Source of the DNA: Campylobacterota bacterium
GTDB lineage: Bacteria > Campylobacterota > Campylobacteria > Campylobacterales > Sulfurovaceae
Length of the DNA stretch: 5,722 nucleotides
Reading direction: 5' to 3'
Assembly (NCBI GenBank): GCA_013153675.1
Contig: JAADEA010000082.1
Coordinates: 1-5,722 of the forward strand
Below the pieces are notes generated by a model. That model saw nothing but the letters and a program-made list of their open reading frames with translations. It had not been told where the DNA came from and did no database searches. The position numbers and the translations under genes are program-made. This document shows, piece after piece, positions 1 to 5,575 of this stretch (position 1 is its first letter; each line of letters begins with the position of its first letter).

Positions 1-180
1 TTTCTCTCTAATCGAATTTAAAAAGATATATGCCACTATTAAAAACCCAACTAAAATAACCCCCATCCAAAATAGATAATTAATAGGAGTAAATCCATCC
101 TTTAATAAAATTAAAAAGTGAAGAGTAACAAAAGATAAAAAGATTAAAAATAATATAGCAAGTTCTATTCCTCTTTTCAT
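1..180 (-). CDS. Small membrane protein, N-terminal part (cut by left edge)
   Basis: An open frame runs from an ATG at 180 to the window edge, giving 60 residues with no stop, so the C-terminus is missing. The protein starts MKRGIELAILFLIF. It has two strongly hydrophobic stretches, at about residues 6-25 and 37-54, joined by a short polar loop (KDGFTPIN). A charged NSIREK follows the second stretch, which suggests a two-helix inner-membrane protein with both ends in the cytoplasm. An in-frame TGA lies two codons before the ATG, so this is the most upstream ATG. No convincing Shine-Dalgarno sequence precedes it. It follows fabG on the same strand, 23 nt after the fabG stop, with a hairpin in between. 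I do not recognise the family. That it is a real gene is inferred from the open frame, the hydrophobic pattern and the position in a gene row. Confidence 0.6.
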   Translation of the reverse strand, partial: MKRGIELAILFLIFLSFVTLHFLILLKDGFTPINYLFWMGVILVGFLIVAYIFLNSIREK

Positions 181-185
181 AATTC

Positions 186-207
186 AAAAAGTAGGCATAA
201 AGCCTAC
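186..207 (-). terminator. Short hairpin plus T-tract after fabG
   Basis: On the minus strand a perfect 6-bp stem GTAGGC/GCCTAC with loop TTTAT is followed directly by TTTTT (190-186). This has the form of a small intrinsic terminator. The 5' arm contains the fabG stop TAG (206-204). The T-tract ends five bases before the ATG of the next gene, so termination may be partial. The stem is short and I have not computed its folding energy. Confidence 0.5.
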
Positions 208-947
208 ATTAACATCCCTCCATTAACTTTTAGAGTCTCCCCTGTAATATAACTTGCATGATCACTTAAAAGAAAAGCTACAGCCTCTGCCACCTCTTTA
301 GGCTCTCCAAAACGCCCAAGTGGAATATTTTTAATAAAGCTCTCTTTAATCTCATCTTTTAATATATCTGTCATATCTGTTGCAATAAATCCTGGTGTAA
401 TTACATTATATCTAATCCCCCTTGGTGCAGCCTCTTTTGCAAAAGATTTTGTCATTGCAACCATTCCACCTTTACTTGCACTATAATTAACCTGTCCTGC
501 ATTTCCACTCTCTGCTACAATACTTGCAATATTAACCACACTTCCAAATCTCTTTTTACTCATAACTTTTAGAGCCTCTCTACATCCAATAAAACTTGAC
601 TTTAAATTTGCTTCAATTACTTCCATAAACTCACTTGTTTTCATTCTAATTGCAAGTTTATCTTTCGTAATTCCTGCATTATTTACTAAATAACTAAGCT
701 CACCATCAATAGATACTATCTCTTTAATTGCATTTACAAAAGCATCTTCATCACTCACATCAAAACCAATAATTTCAGCCTCTTTGCCGCTACTTATTAT
801 CTCATCTTTTACTCTTTGAGCCTCTTCTTTACTACTTCTATAATTTATCCAAACCTTTAATCCATATCCAGCTAAAACTTTAGCAATCTCTGCTCCAATT
901 CCTCTACTTGCTCCAGTTACTAACACATTCTTTCCACTAAACTTCAT
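204..947 (-). CDS. fabG: 3-oxoacyl-[acyl-carrier-protein] reductase FabG
   Basis: FabG performs the first, NADPH-dependent reduction of the type II fatty-acid elongation cycle in the cytoplasm, turning 3-oxoacyl-ACP into 3-hydroxyacyl-ACP. The 247-residue protein is a complete classical short-chain dehydrogenase. It has TGASRGIG at 11-18 (nucleotide loop), DV at 63-64, NNAG at 89-92, the catalytic tetrad N114, S142, Y155 (in YSASK) and K159, and TPGFIATDM at 184-192. R133 and R176 match the E. coli FabG residues R129 and R172 implicated in ACP binding, which favours FabG over a general short-chain dehydrogenase. I chose the ATG at 947. It has AAGGAG five bases upstream, and the start MKFSGKNVLVTGASRG is the usual FabG beginning. 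An in-frame TTG at 971 would add eight residues and overlap gpmI. The gene lies 13 nt downstream of gpmI and is probably in the same operon. Confidence 0.95.
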   Translation of the reverse strand: MKFSGKNVLVTGASRGIGAEIAKVLAGYGLKVWINYRSSKEEAQRVKDEIISSGKEAEIIGFDVSDEDAFVNAIKEIVSIDGELSYLVNNAGITKDKLAIRMKTSEFMEVIEANLKSSFIGCREALKVMSKKRFGSVVNIASIVAESGNAGQVNYSASKGGMVAMTKSFAKEAAPRGIRYNVITPGFIATDMTDILKDEIKESFIKNIPLGRFGEPKEVAEAVAFLLSDHASYITGETLKVNGGMLM

Positions 948-952
948 AATCT

Positions 953-958
953 CTCCTT
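953..958 (-). promoter_or_regulatory. Ribosome binding site that fixes the fabG start
   Basis: AAGGAG on the minus strand lies five bases before the ATG at 947 and inside the 13-nt gap after the gpmI stop. It supports the ATG and argues against the upstream in-frame TTG at 971, for which this site would be inside the coding region. Confidence 0.85.
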
Positions 959-960
959 CT

Positions 961-2454
961 TTATTTTTCAATCAAACTTCTATCCATCTCTTCTGGAATC
1001 TCTAACCCCATTAATTCCAAAACAGTCGGGGCAATATTACTTAATTGACCATGATCTATTAACTTTTTAACTCCATCAGCCATTACAAAAGCCCATACAT
1101 CTCCTACTGTATGATTTGTTAAAATATTTCCCTCTTCATCGATCATCTCTTCACAATTACCATGATCAGATGTTAATACCAAATTATATCCCTTCTCTTT
1201 TGCTTTATCTATTATTCTCCCAATCTCTCTATCAACTGCCTCAACTGCTTTAATTGCAGCTTCAAAATTTCCTGTATGTCCTACCATATCTCCATTGGCA
1301 AAATTTACCACTATAAAATGATACCCTTCATCCATTGCCTTTAATACACCATCTGCCACCTCTTTTGCACTCATTTGAGGCTTCATATCATATGTCTTTA
1401 CCTTTGGACTTGGAATTAAAAGCCTACTCTCTCCTTCAAAAGGTTCTTCAACTCCTCCATTAAAGAAAAAGGTAACATGTGCATACTTTTCAGTCTCTGC
1501 AGTATGAAATTGACTAAGTCCATTTTTAGATATTACCTCTGCTAAAGTATTTTTAGGAATCTCTTTTTCAAATAAAACTTCAAAAGGAAAACTCTTATCA
1601 TACTCTGTCATTGTTAATAAATTTATTGGAATATATTCCCTCTCAAATTCACTAAAGTTTTTATCCCCAAGAGCTTGAGATATCTCCCTAACCCTATCAC
1701 TTCTAAAGTTTGCAATTAATACTCCATCACTTGGTTTTAATCCATTATAATCTCCAAATGCTGCTGGTTTTATAAACTCATCTGTAATATTATTTTTATA
1801 ACTCTCTAAAATATACTCTTTAGGAGAAAGGGAGCTTTTTGGTATAGCCTTAACAATAGCATCATATCCAGCTTTTACCCTATCCCATCTTTTATCTCTA
1901 TCCATTGTATAAAATCTTCCTGCAATTGTGGCAATTTTTACTCTATCATCCAAATATGGCTCTAACATATCAAGATAAGTTGGAGCTGAAGTGGGAGATA
2001 CATCTCTTCCATCTGTAATCATATGGAGCCAAACCCTTTTGCCACTTTTTTTAAATATTTTAATTAACCCTATAATATGCTCTATATGAGAGTGCACCCC
2101 TCCATCACTCATTAAGCCTATAATATGTAAATCATTGCTTTTTTCTATAAAATTATTTAGCTTTTTACTCTTTTCTAATGATCCATCCTTAAGAGCTAAA
2201 GAGATTTTTACTAAATCTTGATATAAAACTCTTCCACTTCCAATACTCATATGACCAACTTCACTATTTCCCATCTGTCCTTCTGGTAACCCAACACTTA
2301 AGCCATAAGTAGAAATTAATGTATGAGGAACATTTTTAAATAACCAATCATATGTAGGCTTCTTTGCCGCCTCAAAAGCATTTGCTCTACTATTTTCTTT
2401 ATATCCTATTCCATCAGTAATTATTAAAATTGTAGGTTTCACCTCTTCTTTCAA
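961..2454 (-). CDS. gpmI: 2,3-bisphosphoglycerate-independent phosphoglycerate mutase
   Basis: This cytoplasmic enzyme interconverts 3- and 2-phosphoglycerate in glycolysis and gluconeogenesis, using two metal ions (typically Mn) and a phosphoserine intermediate. The 497 residues carry every expected motif: D14 in TDGIG, the nucleophile S64 in NSEVGH, SDGGVHSH at 116-123, DGRD at 148-151, GRFYTMDRDKRWDR at 179-192, NFRSDR at 249-254 and K323 in AETEKYAH. D389 and H393 are in NGDMVGHTG, D430 and H431 in SDHGN, and H448 completes the set. These line up with the metal ligands of the Geobacillus stearothermophilus enzyme at a constant offset in the C-terminal half, so the enzyme should be active. 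The start appears to be TTG at 2454, with AAAGG seven bases upstream and an in-frame TGA just before it. GTG at 2442 is an alternative. The gene heads a minus-strand operon with fabG. Confidence 0.96.
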   Translation of the reverse strand: MKEEVKPTILIITDGIGYKENSRANAFEAAKKPTYDWLFKNVPHTLISTYGLSVGLPEGQMGNSEVGHMSIGSGRVLYQDLVKISLALKDGSLEKSKKLNNFIEKSNDLHIIGLMSDGGVHSHIEHIIGLIKIFKKSGKRVWLHMITDGRDVSPTSAPTYLDMLEPYLDDRVKIATIAGRFYTMDRDKRWDRVKAGYDAIVKAIPKSSLSPKEYILESYKNNITDEFIKPAAFGDYNGLKPSDGVLIANFRSDRVREISQALGDKNFSEFEREYIPINLLTMTEYDKSFPFEVLFEKEIPKNTLAEVISKNGLSQFHTAETEKYAHVTFFFNGGVEEPFEGESRLLIPSPKVKTYDMKPQMSAKEVADGVLKAMDEGYHFIVVNFANGDMVGHTGNFEAAIKAVEAVDREIGRIIDKAKEKGYNLVLTSDHGNCEEMIDEEGNILTNHTVGDVWAFVMADGVKKLIDHGQLSNIAPTVLELMGLEIPEEMDRSLIEK

Positions 2455-2461
2455 TTTTCAA

Positions 2462-2466
2462 CCTTT
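2462..2466 (-). promoter_or_regulatory. Probable ribosome binding site for the gpmI TTG start
   Basis: AAAGG on the minus strand is followed by a seven-base spacer and then TTG at 2454. The competing in-frame GTG at 2442 has AGAAGAG directly against it with no spacer, which is too close for normal initiation. The site therefore favours TTG. Confidence 0.55.
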
Positions 2467-2490
2467 TTTAAAAGATTTATTTAATTTTTG

Positions 2491-2513
2491 TAAAATAGCA
2501 ATTTAATTATAAA
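2491..2513. promoter_or_regulatory. Divergent promoter region between gpmI and mraY
   Basis: The 79-bp gap must hold promoters for both directions. On the minus strand there is a perfect TATAAT at 2511-2506, which would place the gpmI transcript start near 2499. TGCTATTTT at 2500-2492 is an alternative extended -10. On the plus strand the candidates are TAAAAT at 2491-2496, preceded by a T-rich stretch and TG, and TATAAA at 2508-2513. Campylobacterota promoters commonly lack a clear -35 box, and none is obvious here. The candidates rest on sequence match alone, in very AT-rich DNA. Confidence 0.45.
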
Positions 2514-2533
2514 AAAAAGATGAAAGATGGTAA

Positions 2534-3592
2534 ATGTTATACTATTTATATGAACTTTTTGATATAAATATTTTTCACTATATCTCTGTAAGAGCTGGAT
2601 TTGCATTTTTTATATCATTTTTTCTTACTCTCTTTTTAATGCCAAAATATATTAAATGGGCAAGAGAGAAAAAGGCAAATCAGCCCATTAATAAATGGGT
2701 AAAAAATCATGAAAAGAAACAAGATACTCCTACAATGGGGGGAGCTATCTTTATCTTCTCTACAATATTTGCTTCTATTTTAACAGCAAGATTAGATAAT
2801 ATTTATGTATTAAATGGTTTTTTAATTTTAATAGGCTTTGCCCTTGTTGGAATGAAAGATGATTTAGGAAAAATCTTAACTCAAGATAATCTAAAAGGAT
2901 TGAGTGCTAAGGGTAAAATGGGTTTATTAATTATAGTCGCATTTATTGCATCTATAATATTGCTCTTTAGTAACTTTCCAACTACATTTTATGTGCCATT
3001 TTATAAAAAAGCTCTATTTGATATGGGATATTTTGCTCCTTTCTTTTGGACATTAGTAATTATTGCAACAAGCAATGCGGTAAATTTAACAGATGGATTA
3101 GATGGTTTAGCTACTGTACCAACAATTATTGCCCTTGGAACACTTGGAGTCATTGTATATTTAATCGGACACGCAATATTTTCTAACTATCTATTTTTAC
3201 CCCATATAAATGGAGTTGGAGAAGTTGTAATTATAGCTGCCGCTCTTGCTGGAGGACTTCTTGGCTTTTTATGGTATAACTCCTATCCAGCAGAAGTTTT
3301 TATGGGAGATACTGGCTCTTTAAGCATTGGAGCCTTTTTAGCATATATGGCAATATTGGGCAAGAGTGAATTACTTCTTATTTTAATTGGGATTATATTT
3401 GTAATTGAGACTGTATCTGTTATTATTCAAGTAGGAAGCTTTAAAATAAGACAAAAGAGAGTATTTTTAATGGCACCAATTCACCATCACTTCGAAATGA
3501 AAAAGTGGGCTGAAAACAAAATTATTGTAAGGTTTTGGATTATATCTTTTATAGCAAATCTAATAGCCCTAATTACCTTAAAGATTAGATAA
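2534..3592 (+). CDS. mraY: Phospho-N-acetylmuramoyl-pentapeptide-transferase MraY
   Basis: MraY is the integral inner-membrane enzyme that transfers phospho-MurNAc-pentapeptide from UDP to undecaprenyl phosphate, making lipid I for peptidoglycan. At 352 residues it has the usual length and about ten hydrophobic helices. Signature motifs are present in order: DTPTMGG at 64-70, the DD pair at 109-110, [11 protein letters not shown] at 181-191 with D187 and D190, the block from YNSYPAEV (248-255) to MGDTGS (257-262) with D259, and PIHHHFE at 315-321. D109, D110, D187, D190, D259 and H317-H319 correspond to the Mg- and substrate-site residues known from the Aquifex MraY structure. The ATG at 2534 is the only start that keeps the first transmembrane helix in full context; AAGATGG just upstream is a modest Shine-Dalgarno sequence. 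The stop overlaps the murD start by one base. Confidence 0.97.
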   Translation: MLYYLYELFDINIFHYISVRAGFAFFISFFLTLFLMPKYIKWAREKKANQPINKWVKNHEKKQDTPTMGGAIFIFSTIFASILTARLDNIYVLNGFLILIGFALVGMKDDLGKILTQDNLKGLSAKGKMGLLIIVAFIASIILLFSNFPTTFYVPFYKKALFDMGYFAPFFWTLVIIATSNAVNLTDGLDGLATVPTIIALGTLGVIVYLIGHAIFSNYLFLPHINGVGEVVIIAAALAGGLLGFLWYNSYPAEVFMGDTGSLSIGAFLAYMAILGKSELLLILIGIIFVIETVSVIIQVGSFKIRQKRVFLMAPIHHHFEMKKWAENKIIVRFWIISFIANLIALITLKIR

Positions 3593-4818
3593 TGAAACTA
3601 AGATTTATTGGATATGGATTAACTACAAAAGCAATCGCCAATAAATTTGGTGGAGGATTTGAATTTTTTGACGATAAAACAACTCAAAAATATATTGATG
3701 AGAATAGAAATATTATCTATCCATCTAAAGAATATATAGCAGATAAAGAGTATATAGACATTTTAACTCCAAGTATCCCTCCAAATCATCCAATATTACT
3801 AAAAAGTAAAAGATATTTAAGTGAATATGATCTTTTTTTAGGAGATAACTCTCCCTATTCTCTTAAAGAAAAACCTTTTCAAATTTGGATAAGTGGAACA
3901 AATGGAAAAACCACAACTACTCAAATGACTACCCTTCTTCTAAAAAAAAGAGGTGCTATAAGCGGAGGAAATATAGGTACCCCTTTAGCCAATTTAGATC
4001 CAAAAGCTCCAATTTGGGTATTAGAAAGTAGTTCATTTGCCCTTTACCATACAAAAAAAGCAGCTCCTAATATATATATTTTGCTCCCTATTACACCAGA
4101 TCATATTCGCTGGCATGAGAATTTTGAAAATTATAAAAATGCCAAATTATCTCCAATTGCAAGGATGAAAGAGGGAGAGTTGGCTTTAATTCCAAAAGGG
4201 TTAAATCCACCAAAAAGTAGCGCTTGGATAGTAGAATATGAAGGTATAGATGATTTGGCATCTTTTTTTGAGATAGACCCTTCTAAAATAGATTTTAAAG
4301 GAGCTTTTCTATTAGATGCCCTTCTTGCTCTTAGTGTAACAAAAACTCTATTTGATGAGATAGATTATAATTTAATAAATAGCTTTAAACCAGATAGACA
4401 TAGACAAGAAAAGATAATTGACCAATTAGGAAGAGTTTGGATAGATGATTCAAAAGCTACAAATATTGATGCTACAATAGAAGCTCTAAAGACATTTAAA
4501 GATAAAAAGATGCATATAATTTTAGGAGGAGATGATAAAGGTGCTAACTTAACTCCTCTTTTTGAAGAATTAAAAAAGTATAACCTAATTATATATGCTA
4601 TTGGAAGCAATGCTACAAAGATAGAAGAACTATCTAAAAAATATAATCTTAAAGCTATTAAATGTAATACCCTAAAAAAAGCCGTATCTATTATAAAAGA
4701 GTCTTTAACAAAAGATGAGATTGCACTACTCTCTCCAGCTGCTGCAAGTTTAGATCAATTTAAATCTTATAAAGAAAGAGGGGAGAAATTTAGAGAATTT
4801 ATATTAAAAAGAGAGTAA
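3592..4818 (+). CDS. murD: UDP-N-acetylmuramoyl-L-alanine--D-glutamate ligase MurD
   Basis: MurD is the cytoplasmic ATP-dependent Mur ligase that adds D-glutamate to UDP-MurNAc-L-Ala. The N-terminal nucleotide-sugar domain (about 1-95) begins with a glycine-rich IGYGLTTKA and is short; the protein has 408 residues, against 438 in E. coli. The central ATPase domain has the P-loop GTNGKTTT at 102-109, GGNIGTP at 125-131, E145 in LESSSFAL, H171 in TPDHIRWH, and K185 in YKNAK, the position of the carbamylated lysine in E. coli MurD. The C-terminal domain has HRQE at 270-273, DSKATN at 286-291, GGDDKG at 312-317 and SPAAASLDQF at 381-390. DSKATN and the SPAAASLDQF block identify MurD rather than MurC, MurE or MurF. 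Its ATG shares a base with the mraY stop (TAATG) and the upstream Shine-Dalgarno match is weak, so translation is probably coupled to mraY. Confidence 0.95.
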   Translation: MKLRFIGYGLTTKAIANKFGGGFEFFDDKTTQKYIDENRNIIYPSKEYIADKEYIDILTPSIPPNHPILLKSKRYLSEYDLFLGDNSPYSLKEKPFQIWISGTNGKTTTTQMTTLLLKKRGAISGGNIGTPLANLDPKAPIWVLESSSFALYHTKKAAPNIYILLPITPDHIRWHENFENYKNAKLSPIARMKEGELALIPKGLNPPKSSAWIVEYEGIDDLASFFEIDPSKIDFKGAFLLDALLALSVTKTLFDEIDYNLINSFKPDRHRQEKIIDQLGRVWIDDSKATNIDATIEALKTFKDKKMHIILGGDDKGANLTPLFEELKKYNLIIYAIGSNATKIEELSKKYNLKAIKCNTLKKAVSIIKESLTKDEIALLSPAAASLDQFKSYKERGEKFREFILKRE

Positions 4819-4829
4819 TTTAATAATAA

Positions 4830-4851
4830 TTTAAGAATAAATGATTATAAT
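4830..4851 (+). promoter_or_regulatory. Probable promoter of tRNA-Phe
   Basis: A perfect TATAAT lies at 4846-4851, preceded by TGAT and, further upstream, by TTTAAG at 4830-4835, which resembles the T-rich -35-like region of Campylobacterota promoters. The predicted transcript start near 4858 is about 14 nt before the tRNA. It lies just downstream of murD, with no terminator hairpin seen in between, so some readthrough from murD is also possible. Confidence 0.6.
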
Positions 4852-4871
4852 TTCACTGCTTTTGATTTAAA

Positions 4872-4947
4872 GGCTCGGTAGCTCAGTCGGTAGAGCAAGG
4901 GACTGAAAATCCCTGTGTCGGCGGTTCGATTCCGCCCCGCGCCACCA
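4872..4947 (+). tRNA. tRNA-Phe (anticodon GAA)
   Basis: A 76-nt cloverleaf with encoded CCA (4945-4947). The D-stem is GCTC/GAGC (4881-4884 with 4893-4896). The anticodon stem is AGGGA/TCCCT (4898-4902 with 4910-4914), with loop CTGAAAA and anticodon GAA at 4905-4907, which reads Phe codons. The T-stem is GGCGG/CCGCC with loop TTCGATT. The acceptor arms are GGCTCGG (4872-4878) and CCGCGCC (4937-4943). Six of the seven pairs form, but position 4 (T, 4875) faces position 69 (C, 4940), a U-C mismatch. All other standard features are intact, so I call it a gene and not a pseudogene. Confidence 0.95.
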
Positions 4948-4957
4948 CTTTATACCT

Positions 4958-4961
4958 GAGG
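4958..4961 (+). promoter_or_regulatory. Ribosome binding site of the 37-residue ORF
   Basis: GAGG is followed by five bases (TAAAA) and then ATG at 4967. It lies ten bases after the tRNA CCA end. This good spacing is the main direct evidence that the short ORF downstream is translated. Confidence 0.6.
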
Positions 4962-4966
4962 TAAAA

Positions 4967-5080
4967 ATGGCTCTTCCAGAACTTATAAAAATAGATTCAA
5001 TGCATCTTCATCTCTATTTAATGATTGGAGTCTTAATTACTACTGCTATAATACTATTTCTACCAAAAAAGAAAAAATAA
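4967..5080 (+). CDS. Small single-helix membrane protein (37 residues)
   Basis: The frame runs from ATG 4967 to TAA 5078-5080 and encodes 37 residues. The N-terminus MALPELIKIDSMHLHLY is short and amphipathic. One hydrophobic helix follows at about residues 16-32 (LYLMIGVLITTAIILFL), and the protein ends in PKKKK. The lysine tail suggests a single-pass inner-membrane protein with its C-terminus in the cytoplasm. GAGG five bases before the ATG is a good ribosome binding site. Only 19 nt separate it from the tRNA-Phe, which leaves no room for a separate promoter unless one lies inside the tRNA gene. It is therefore probably transcribed from the tRNA promoter. I do not recognise the family and assign no function. 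Support comes from the ribosome binding site, the coherent membrane topology and the fill of an otherwise empty gap; a chance ORF of this size is not excluded. Confidence 0.6.
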   Translation: MALPELIKIDSMHLHLYLMIGVLITTAIILFLPKKKK

Positions 5081-5093
5081 GCTCCAATTTAGA

Positions 5094-5118
5094 TATACTT
5101 TTATATATCACATATAAA
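5094..5118 (+). promoter_or_regulatory. Probable promoter and small palindrome before the exported-protein gene
   Basis: TATACT at 5094-5099 is a good -10 box, with a predicted start near 5106; no -35 box is evident. A 7-bp inverted repeat, TTTATAT at 5100-5106 and ATATAAA at 5112-5118 with spacer ATCAC, spans the predicted start. It ends in the AAA of the Shine-Dalgarno sequence AAAGG (5116-5120). It could be an operator or a weak leader hairpin, but AT-only palindromes arise easily by chance in this background. Confidence 0.4.
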
Positions 5119-5127
5119 GGTATTAAT

Positions 5128-5559
5128 ATGAAAAAGTTTAGTGTTATTTTAGCCTTACTATTTTCTATTGCAAATGGTGGAGTATTTACAGATAAATTAA
5201 GTGAGTGTTTAATTAAAAAATCTAAGCCCGAGGAGATAAAATTACTTAAAAGATGGATCTTTTTCGCATATGCTCAAGATAGTGATTTAAAAAAGTATGT
5301 ATCTATCTCTTCTAAAGATGAAGATGAGGTAAATAAAGAGATGGGAGAGTATGTTACTACTTTACTTAGTGATAGATGCTCTAAAGAGTTAAAAGATGCA
5401 ATTAAATATGAAGGACCTCAAGCTATTGCAAATGCTTTTGGCAAACTTGGAGAAATCGCAGGAATGTATATTTTAGAATCAAAAGAGACAAAAGAGTTTT
5501 TGGGAAAATTTGCTAATCATATAGATGCTACAAAACTCTTACCCCTTCTTCAAAAATAG
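5128..5559 (+). CDS. Exported protein of unknown function, two cysteines
   Basis: 143 residues starting at ATG 5128, with AAAGG seven bases upstream. The N-terminus MKKFSVILALLFSIANGG is a typical Sec signal peptide: two lysines, a hydrophobic core at about 4-15, and a probable cleavage near residues 15-18. There is no lipobox cysteine, so the mature protein is probably periplasmic and soluble. The mature part looks mostly helical, with an aromatic LLKRWIFFAYAQ segment at 39-50, an acidic SSKDEDEVNKEMGEY stretch at 61-75, and a C-terminal half rich in Ala, Gly and Lys. Two cysteines, C27 and C84, could form a disulfide. The pattern CL...RWIF...C...EGPQAIANAFGKLG faintly recalls unnamed exported proteins of other proteobacteria, but that is memory and unverified. 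No function is assigned. It converges with a minus-strand gene and shares a hairpin with it. Confidence 0.8.
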   Translation: MKKFSVILALLFSIANGGVFTDKLSECLIKKSKPEEIKLLKRWIFFAYAQDSDLKKYVSISSKDEDEVNKEMGEYVTTLLSDRCSKELKDAIKYEGPQAIANAFGKLGEIAGMYILESKETKEFLGKFANHIDATKLLPLLQK

Positions 5560-5575
5560 TGCTTTTGGCACTATT
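5555..5575. terminator. Hairpin between convergent genes, overlapping both stop codons
   Basis: A perfect 8-bp inverted repeat, AATAGTGC at 5555-5562 and GCACTATT at 5568-5575, is separated by TTTTG. Read on the minus strand, the stem runs into a T-tract of five (two bases in the arm, three beyond it), an intrinsic-terminator shape for the minus-strand gene. On the plus strand the stem is followed by AAACC, so plus-strand termination would be weaker. The left arm contains the plus-strand TAG (5557-5559), and the right arm contains two of the three bases of the minus-strand TAA (5576-5574). Confidence 0.65.

Noticed and set aside
948..971. Eight-residue N-terminal extension of fabG from TTG 971
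   Set aside because: It would overlap gpmI by 11 bases and place the strong AAGGAG inside the coding region; the ATG at 947 gives the normal FabG N-terminus.
3952..3959. Run of eight A bases in murD as a possible slippage or programmed frameshift site
   Set aside because: The murD frame continues intact through all C-terminal motifs, and A-runs of this size are expected in such AT-rich DNA. No stimulatory structure is evident.
4365..4610. Minus-strand open frame of 81 codons inside murD
   Set aside because: It is fully antisense to the conserved C-terminal region of MurD (including HRQE, DSKATN and GGDDKG), has no recognisable motif, and is a by-product of murD codon use.
4819..4871. Possible terminator or extra small gene between murD and tRNA-Phe
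   Set aside because: No stem with a T-tract and no ORF with a ribosome binding site is visible; the stretch is explained by the tRNA promoter.
4954..4962. ACCTGAGGT inverted repeat over the ribosome binding site of the small ORF
   Set aside because: At most three base pairs can form once a loop is allowed, which is too weak to matter.
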